The notes beneath the pieces are model-generated. The model was given only the letters and a program-made list of their open reading frames with translations. It was not told where the DNA came from and did not search any database. From contig JAHDFH010000002.1 in assembly GCA_020628305.1 (NCBI GenBank), positions 1 to 36,568 of the forward strand: a stretch of 36,568 bases of DNA, written 5' to 3'. Position numbers and translations under genes: made by a program. Of this stretch, positions 32,223-36,568 are shown in pieces (position 1 is the first letter of the stretch; every line of letters starts with the position of its first letter). Source of the DNA: Acidimicrobiales bacterium. Its GTDB lineage: Bacteria; Actinomycetota; Acidimicrobiia; Acidimicrobiales; SZUA-35.

Positions 32223-32861
32223 TTGAGTTTTTTGGAAAAGTTCTACCCTGGATCGGTGCCTTACAATCCTGATCTTCAACTTGGCCCAGAGAACCATCCC
32301 ACAACTCCGGGTAGGCTTGAAAAGCTCGTTCGGGTGCAATTCATACCTGGGAGAACTAGTGAGGGCTACTACGGAAACGTAGCAACCGATCGCCGACGAT
32401 CGAGGTTTGACAGAGATTTAGCTGCATCAGGAATTAAAGACCCAGAGGGCGTAGTGTTTTTGGTAGGTCTCAAAATGACCACCATAGAAGAGATGGAAGA
32501 GATCTGGCGTTGGCTGGAAAACGTTGACAATCTAGCACTCTATGCTCCGGCACTTTTTCAGTTACCAAGAGAAGATTACCCTTGGGTGCCAGTAACTAAT
32601 TTCGTGGATCTCGCTGATTTGCCATTATCAGGACAGGATGAGCGTCTTCCAATACAGACAGGTAATGCTGTTTATCAAGTGTCGTTTCGACGAAAAGCCA
32701 CCGGCATAAGACGTCGTACTGATTTAATGCGATGGCACGAAGTCGCTGACGCAGCACATGAGCTACTGCGTGGGGAGCATGTTTCACCAATAAGGTCGGC
32801 AGGAGCTAGCAACAATCCACTAGCGCCGATCCAACAACCTCGACGACTGGTCCGCCGCTAA
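32223..32861 (+). CDS. Protein of unknown function, forced TTG start
   Basis: I do not recognise this 212-residue soluble protein. It contains RFDRDLAASGIKDPEGVVFLVG, an amphipathic EEMEEIWRWLENVDNLALYAP stretch in frame and a basic C-terminus (RRKATGIRRRTDLMRWHEV, ending QQPRRLVRR). No signal or membrane helix is seen. A TGA lies two codons before the TTG at 32223 and no ATG follows for about 85 codons, so TTG is the only start that keeps the full frame. A GAGG sits only 2-3 nt before it, which is close for a ribosome site. The mix of acidic and Arg-rich patches is consistent with a binding protein, but nothing specific is visible. Confidence 0.65.
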   Translation: MSFLEKFYPGSVPYNPDLQLGPENHPTTPGRLEKLVRVQFIPGRTSEGYYGNVATDRRRSRFDRDLAASGIKDPEGVVFLVGLKMTTIEEMEEIWRWLENVDNLALYAPALFQLPREDYPWVPVTNFVDLADLPLSGQDERLPIQTGNAVYQVSFRRKATGIRRRTDLMRWHEVADAAHELLRGEHVSPIRSAGASNNPLAPIQQPRRLVRR

Positions 32862-32935
32862 GGCTTCGATCGTGCCACAGTCGGGATAGGGATCCTCCCG
32901 CTGCGTTGAGCCCTCCGTCTTAAAGTCTGGGAAGC

Positions 32936-35254
32936 TTAGGCATTCGCTCTAATAACAGCCAATGCTGAACCGTGTCTGAACCATTCAATCTGTTCCTCTG
33001 AGAAAGTGTGGTTACCTTCAAAACTGAACACTTCTCCGTTAGCCTTGGTCACCATGACGGTGACTGGACGTCCTGGAGCTAGCTGAGCCACGTCTGCTGT
33101 TCCGAAGCGGTCATCTTCGTCAATTCGGTCATAGAAGCTCGGATCAGAGAATGTAAGCGCCAAAATGCCTTGCTTTTTCAGATTGGTTTCATGGATGCGG
33201 GCAAAAGATTTTGCAACAATCATTCTGCAACCTCTAAAGCGTGGTTCCATCGCAGCGTGTTCTCTTGAAGATCCCTCGCCAAGGTTCTCATCTGCAACGA
33301 CCACCCATGGTTGGTTCGCGGCATGGTAATTGGCTGCAATGTTAGGTAGCGTATCGACTTCGCCTGTGAGCTGATTTACACCGTGGCCGACATTGTCTTG
33401 GTGGAAAGCATTCACTGCACCGAGATAGAGGTTGCCTGAAATGTTCTCTAGATGTCCACGGTATTTAAGCCATGGGCCGGCAGCTGAAATATGGTCGGTT
33501 GTACACTTACCGTAAGCCTTAACCAGCATTGGCATGTCGGAGAACTCTTTGCCATCCCAAGCTTCGAAAGGCGTTAGTTCTTGAAGGCGATCAGATTCAG
33601 GCGAAACAACAACAGAGATAGCTGAATCATCTTCTGGGGGAGCTATGAAGCCATCAAGCCCAGCATCGAAACCTTCTTCGGGGAGCTCAATACCGACGGG
33701 CTCTTCAAGAGAGATCTGTTCACCGGAAGAGTTCTCGATAGTGCCTGTAACTGGATCGAAATTAAGATCTCCAGATAGCGCCAAGGCCATCACGGTTTCT
33801 GGTGAAGTGACGAAAGCCAGCGTTGCAGCGTCACCATCATTCCGCTTGGGGAAGTTACGGTTATAAGAAGTGACGATGACATTTGACTCACCCTTGGCTT
33901 GTGAATCTGATCTGTCCCACTGCCCAATACATGGACCGCAGGCATTCGCCAGCACTCGGGCACCTAACGCTTCAAAATCTGCAAGAAGGCCATCACGTTC
34001 AATGGTTGCTCTGACTTGTTCTGAACCTGGTGTTACCAGCAGATCAGTTTTTAAGTTTAGACCATCACGTTTTGCCTGACGAGCAATCGAAGCCGCTCGG
34101 GTTATATCTTCATAAGAAGAGTTTGTGCAGCTGCCAATGAGCGCAGCGGAGATAGTTTCGGGCCACTCGTTGTCAGCGATTTCAGATTCGAAGCCGCCAA
34201 CTTGTCTCGCTAGATCAGGAGTGTGGGGGCCATTGATATGGGGACGCAGCTCAGAAAGGTCGATCTCAATCAGCTGGTCGTAGTACCCGCCCGGGTTTGT
34301 GAGTACCTCATCATCAGAGCGGAGGTGTTCGGCTATGGCGTTTGCCGCTTCGGCTGTTGTTGAACGGCCTGTGGCCTTTAGGTAGCGTTCCATCGAAGAG
34401 TCGTATGCAAAGATTGATGTCGTTGCGCCAATCTCGGCTCCCATGTTACAGATTGTTGCCTTGCCCGTTGCCGAGAGCGAGTTTGCCCCAGGGCCGAAGT
34501 ATTCAACGATCGCTCCCGTGCCTCCTTTAGCGGTCAAGATCTCTGCAACCTTTAGAATCACATCCTTGGGTGCAGACCAGCCAGTCAACTCGCCAATCAG
34601 TTTGACACCAATCAGTTTTGGCCAGCGAACATTCCAAGCATTGCCTGTCATCACATCAACAGCGTCAGCGCCACCAACGCCAATAGCGACCATGCCCAGA
34701 CCGCCAGCGTTGGGGGTGTGAGAGTCTGTACCGATCATCATTCCACCAGGGAAGGCATAGTTCTCTAAAACAACCTGATGAATAATTCCAGAACCTGGCT
34801 CCCAAAAACCGGCACCATACTTGGCGCTAACAGACTTGAGAAAATCATAGACCTCAGAATTAGACTCCAGAGCTGTTTGAAGGTCGGCCTTGGCCTCGAC
34901 CTTAGCTTGAATCAGATGATCACAGTGCGTAGTAGTAGGTACAGCCACTTCGCTCAAACCAGCGAGCTGAAACTGCAGCCATGCCATCTGAGCGGTAGCG
35001 TCCTGCATGGCAACTCGATCAGGATTGAAATCGACATATGATTCACCCCGCACAGGGCTGGTGCTTTCGTCAACAAGATGAGCGGCAAGGATTTTCTCAG
35101 ACAACGTCATCGGGCGATTGAGTGTTGAGCGCATTTTGGCAATTGCAGGCTCAAACCGGGCGTAAGCGCCTTGGATTAATTCGATTGGTGTTTCAGGACC
35201 GACACTCACTGAGATACCTCTAGCTTCTGTTGAGAACGCCTCCAAGATTAGCAT
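32936..35254 (-). CDS. acn: Aconitate hydratase, mitochondrial type
   Basis: This 772-residue aconitase carries the motifs of the eukaryotic mitochondrial type rather than bacterial AcnA or AcnB: RPMTLSEKILAAHL, VPTTTHCDHLIQAK, GTDSHTPNAGGLG, IGSCTNSSYED with the first [4Fe-4S] Cys, NACGPCIGQWDRSD with the other two, and the C-terminal swivel domain GEGSSREHAA. It interconverts citrate and isocitrate. The ATG at 35254 is used; an in-frame TTG at 35269 is the alternative, and neither has a ribosome site or a clear -10. It works with the citrate synthase encoded 2.3 kb to the left. Confidence 0.94.
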   Translation of the reverse strand: MLILEAFSTEARGISVSVGPETPIELIQGAYARFEPAIAKMRSTLNRPMTLSEKILAAHLVDESTSPVRGESYVDFNPDRVAMQDATAQMAWLQFQLAGLSEVAVPTTTHCDHLIQAKVEAKADLQTALESNSEVYDFLKSVSAKYGAGFWEPGSGIIHQVVLENYAFPGGMMIGTDSHTPNAGGLGMVAIGVGGADAVDVMTGNAWNVRWPKLIGVKLIGELTGWSAPKDVILKVAEILTAKGGTGAIVEYFGPGANSLSATGKATICNMGAEIGATTSIFAYDSSMERYLKATGRSTTAEAANAIAEHLRSDDEVLTNPGGYYDQLIEIDLSELRPHINGPHTPDLARQVGGFESEIADNEWPETISAALIGSCTNSSYEDITRAASIARQAKRDGLNLKTDLLVTPGSEQVRATIERDGLLADFEALGARVLANACGPCIGQWDRSDSQAKGESNVIVTSYNRNFPKRNDGDAATLAFVTSPETVMALALSGDLNFDPVTGTIENSSGEQISLEEPVGIELPEEGFDAGLDGFIAPPEDDSAISVVVSPESDRLQELTPFEAWDGKEFSDMPMLVKAYGKCTTDHISAAGPWLKYRGHLENISGNLYLGAVNAFHQDNVGHGVNQLTGEVDTLPNIAANYHAANQPWVVVADENLGEGSSREHAAMEPRFRGCRMIVAKSFARIHETNLKKQGILALTFSDPSFYDRIDEDDRFGTADVAQLAPGRPVTVMVTKANGEVFSFEGNHTFSEEQIEWFRHGSALAVIRANA

Positions 35255-35297
35255 CGCAGTGGCTTGCAATACATGATCTGTGAAAGCGTTGCTGAAG

Positions 35298-35335
35298 GCG
35301 CGGCCGTTTGCCGCGTCCCTAATGCCGCGGCTTGG
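35298..35335. repeat. Dispersed GC-rich repeat A, copy 2
   Basis: It shares the 21-nt core (35309-35329) and flanking GCGCGGC and CTTGG with 24020-24056. The copies are 11 kb apart; here it lies between the divergent aconitase and lipoprotein genes. Confidence 0.75.
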
Positions 35336-35385
35336 GGCCTATTAGGCATGGGCAAATCAGCTATCCGGCTCAAAAAGAGGCAGAA

Positions 35386-35985
35386 ATGGTCGAATCGGTT
35401 CTTGTGAGGATTCTCCAGTCTCTAATTCAATTATCAGTTGCTGCTGTGCTGTTTCTTGGTGCGTGTGCTGCTGAGCCTGTAGCGCTTAGCCAGTTGGAGA
35501 TTTCAAACGCATTAGTCGCTCAAGGTGTTGACATTGAAGTGGCGAGCTGTGCGGCTGGTCTTGAAATCACCGAAGCACCAACACAAGATTTGCTTAATTC
35601 AGAACGTCTTGCGAAACACATTGACGATTGTGTTGAGTCGCAAATTGGTATCGCTCAACTAGAAGCTGAAAGACAAGAGCTAACAGTGCTTGCATTTGCT
35701 GATCCGCAAAACTACGGAGACGATGCTGAGTTAGATCTGTTGTGGGACGATTGCGCTGCCGGTAGTGGCAAAGCCTGTGACAAGTTGTTTGCAGAATCGC
35801 CAATCAGCTCAGAGTATGAGAAGTTTGGGTTAAGCTGCGGCGAACGCCTAGAAGTGCTCGACTGTGAAGAACTAGATGCTGAAGATGAAATTCAGCCGAT
35901 CCCGGAAATCGCGGTTGTTACCACTACAACGACTGTCGTGGCCGAGGATGCTCCAGCACCTCAACAAGCAGCACAGACCAACTAG
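35386..35985 (+). CDS. Lipoprotein of unknown function
   Basis: This 199-residue lipoprotein has a signal peptide with lipobox FLGAC, acylated Cys at residue 27. The mature part holds paired Cys and the motif LWDDCAAGSGKACDKLF...EYEKFGLSCG, which resembles a C-terminal cysteine module shared by several actinobacterial secreted proteins. The tail is Thr-rich and Ala/Pro-rich (VVTTTTTVV, then APAPQQAAQTN). The ATG at 35386 is preferred to the in-frame TTG at 35332 because AGAGG precedes it and the signal peptide then begins close to the start. It shares its CTAG stop with the repeat protein gene on the other strand. Confidence 0.72.
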   Translation: MVESVLVRILQSLIQLSVAAVLFLGACAAEPVALSQLEISNALVAQGVDIEVASCAAGLEITEAPTQDLLNSERLAKHIDDCVESQIGIAQLEAERQELTVLAFADPQNYGDDAELDLLWDDCAAGSGKACDKLFAESPISSEYEKFGLSCGERLEVLDCEELDAEDEIQPIPEIAVVTTTTTVVAEDAPAPQQAAQTN

Positions 35986-36568
35986 CGACGATTCGTTTGG
36001 AGTCGGTCAGCTCGAACTTCAGCTGGTGGCGGGCTGGTTGCTTTGAATGACGTTGTAGTCTCTTCATTCCACCAGTTCCTCAATCCAGCTAGCGGGTCAC
36101 TAATGTTGTTGATGGCGAATCGGAGTTTTATTGCTGGTGTGAAGGTTTCTTGTGCTTGTTGTGGTGTGATGTTGAGGTGGTGGGCGATGTTTTCGTCTGT
36201 GAGTGTTGTGTCGAGGTGGTGTTTGACTCGGGTGATTGCAGCTAGCGGGTCACTAATGTTGTTGATGGCGAAGTGGAGTTTTATTGCTGGTGTGAAGGTT
36301 TCTTGTGCTTGTTGTGGTGTGATGTTGAGGTGGTGGGCGATGTTTTCGTCTGTGAGTGTTGTGTCGAGGTGGTGTTTGACTCGGGTGATTGCAGCTAGCG
36401 GGTCACTAATGTTGTGGATGGCGAAGTGGAGTTTTATTGCTTGTGTGAAGGTTTCTTGTGCTTGTTGTGGTGTGATGTTGAGGTGGTGGGCGATGTTTTC
36501 GTCTGTGAGTGTTGTGTCGAGGTGGTGTTTGACTCGGGTGATTGCAGCTAGCGGGTCACTAATGTTGT
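35982..36568 (-). CDS. 51-residue tandem-repeat protein, C-terminal part (runs off right edge)
   Basis: A minus-strand frame without stops enters from the right edge and ends at TAG (35984-35982). It encodes 194 visible residues: three full 51-residue units plus partial ends. A unit reads ISDPLAAITRVKHHLDTTL, then TDENIAHHLNITPQQAQETF, then TPAIKLRFAINN. Each unit should form three helices; TDENIAHHLNITPQQ resembles a helix-turn-helix. The last unit gives way to a unique tail, LAGLRNWWNEE to the end ADRLQTNRR. The coding strand is strikingly C/A-rich and T-poor, unlike all neighbours. There is no start codon in the window, so the protein is longer than seen. The function is unknown. Confidence 0.75.
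   Translation of the reverse strand, partial: NISDPLAAITRVKHHLDTTLTDENIAHHLNITPQQAQETFTQAIKLHFAIHNISDPLAAITRVKHHLDTTLTDENIAHHLNITPQQAQETFTPAIKLHFAINNISDPLAAITRVKHHLDTTLTDENIAHHLNITPQQAQETFTPAIKLRFAINNISDPLAGLRNWWNEETTTSFKATSPPPAEVRADRLQTNRR
36087..36568 (-). repeat. 153-bp tandem repeat array (3 units plus edge)
   Basis: The units begin at 36087, 36240 and 36393, and a fourth starts at 36546 and is cut by the edge. The period is exactly 153 bp (51 codons). Units differ at only two to four bases: AATCGG against AAGTGG near the left end of each, GTTGTTG against GTTGTGG, and GCTGG against GCTTG. Confidence 0.92.

Noticed and set aside
36087-36568. The 153-bp repeats as a CRISPR array
   Set aside because: The units are contiguous and nearly identical throughout, without unique spacers, and keep one reading frame.

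Overview
The window looks like a chromosomal segment of an actinobacterium, most likely a planktonic member of the class Acidimicrobiia (inference). The gene order folC / PASTA protein / ndk / RNase E-G / rplU / rpmA / obgE follows the actinobacterial pattern. A Rpf-like lytic transglycosylase with a Ser/Thr-rich linker and a lipoprotein S33 hydrolase with a TAP-like tail also fit that phylum. Base composition is only moderately GC-rich, which suits streamlined aquatic lineages rather than soil relatives. Many promoters consist of a TAGNNT -10 box only 5-9 nt before the start codon, which implies widespread leaderless transcription, a known actinobacterial habit.

Layout. 1-300: the 3' part of tRNA-Lys(CTT) and a tandem duplication of its 3' end. 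326-1628: a LapA-like membrane protein and the Rpf-like protein. 1625-3695: three overlapping HAD phosphatases on the minus strand. 3743-6256: a secreted S33 peptidase lipoprotein converging on a YihY/BrkB membrane protein. 6350-6961: a minus-strand cluster of tRNA-Pro, tRNA-Gly and a lumazine-synthase-like protein. 7101-10415: tig-clpP-clpX, the protein folding and degradation block. 10428-17863: folC, a PASTA pseudokinase, ndk, RNase E/G, rplU, rpmA and obgE. 18017-21040: murJ and a divergent gene of unknown function. 21159-25550: leuS, then an ECF sigma factor with its membrane partner behind a short leader ORF. 25547-29235: a membrane protein with an Arg/Ser-rich tail, two thioredoxin-fold redox proteins and an M24 peptidase. 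29290-35254: citrate synthase, an acyl-CoA carboxylase carboxyltransferase and a mitochondrial-type aconitase, all on the minus strand. 35386-35985: a lipoprotein. 35982-36568: a minus-strand coding region running off the right edge, built of nearly identical 51-residue tandem repeats.

Most of the window is housekeeping. The parts that stand out are the 51-aa repeat protein with codon use unlike its neighbours; a PASTA receptor whose kinase domain has lost its catalytic motifs; a leader ORF coupled to the ECF sigma gene and short leader ORFs before RNase E/G; three convergent gene pairs that share one palindromic stop tetranucleotide; and several families of short palindromic intergenic repeats, one pair resembling a small non-autonomous mobile element. 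No CRISPR array, prophage, complete insertion sequence or recognisable defence island is visible.
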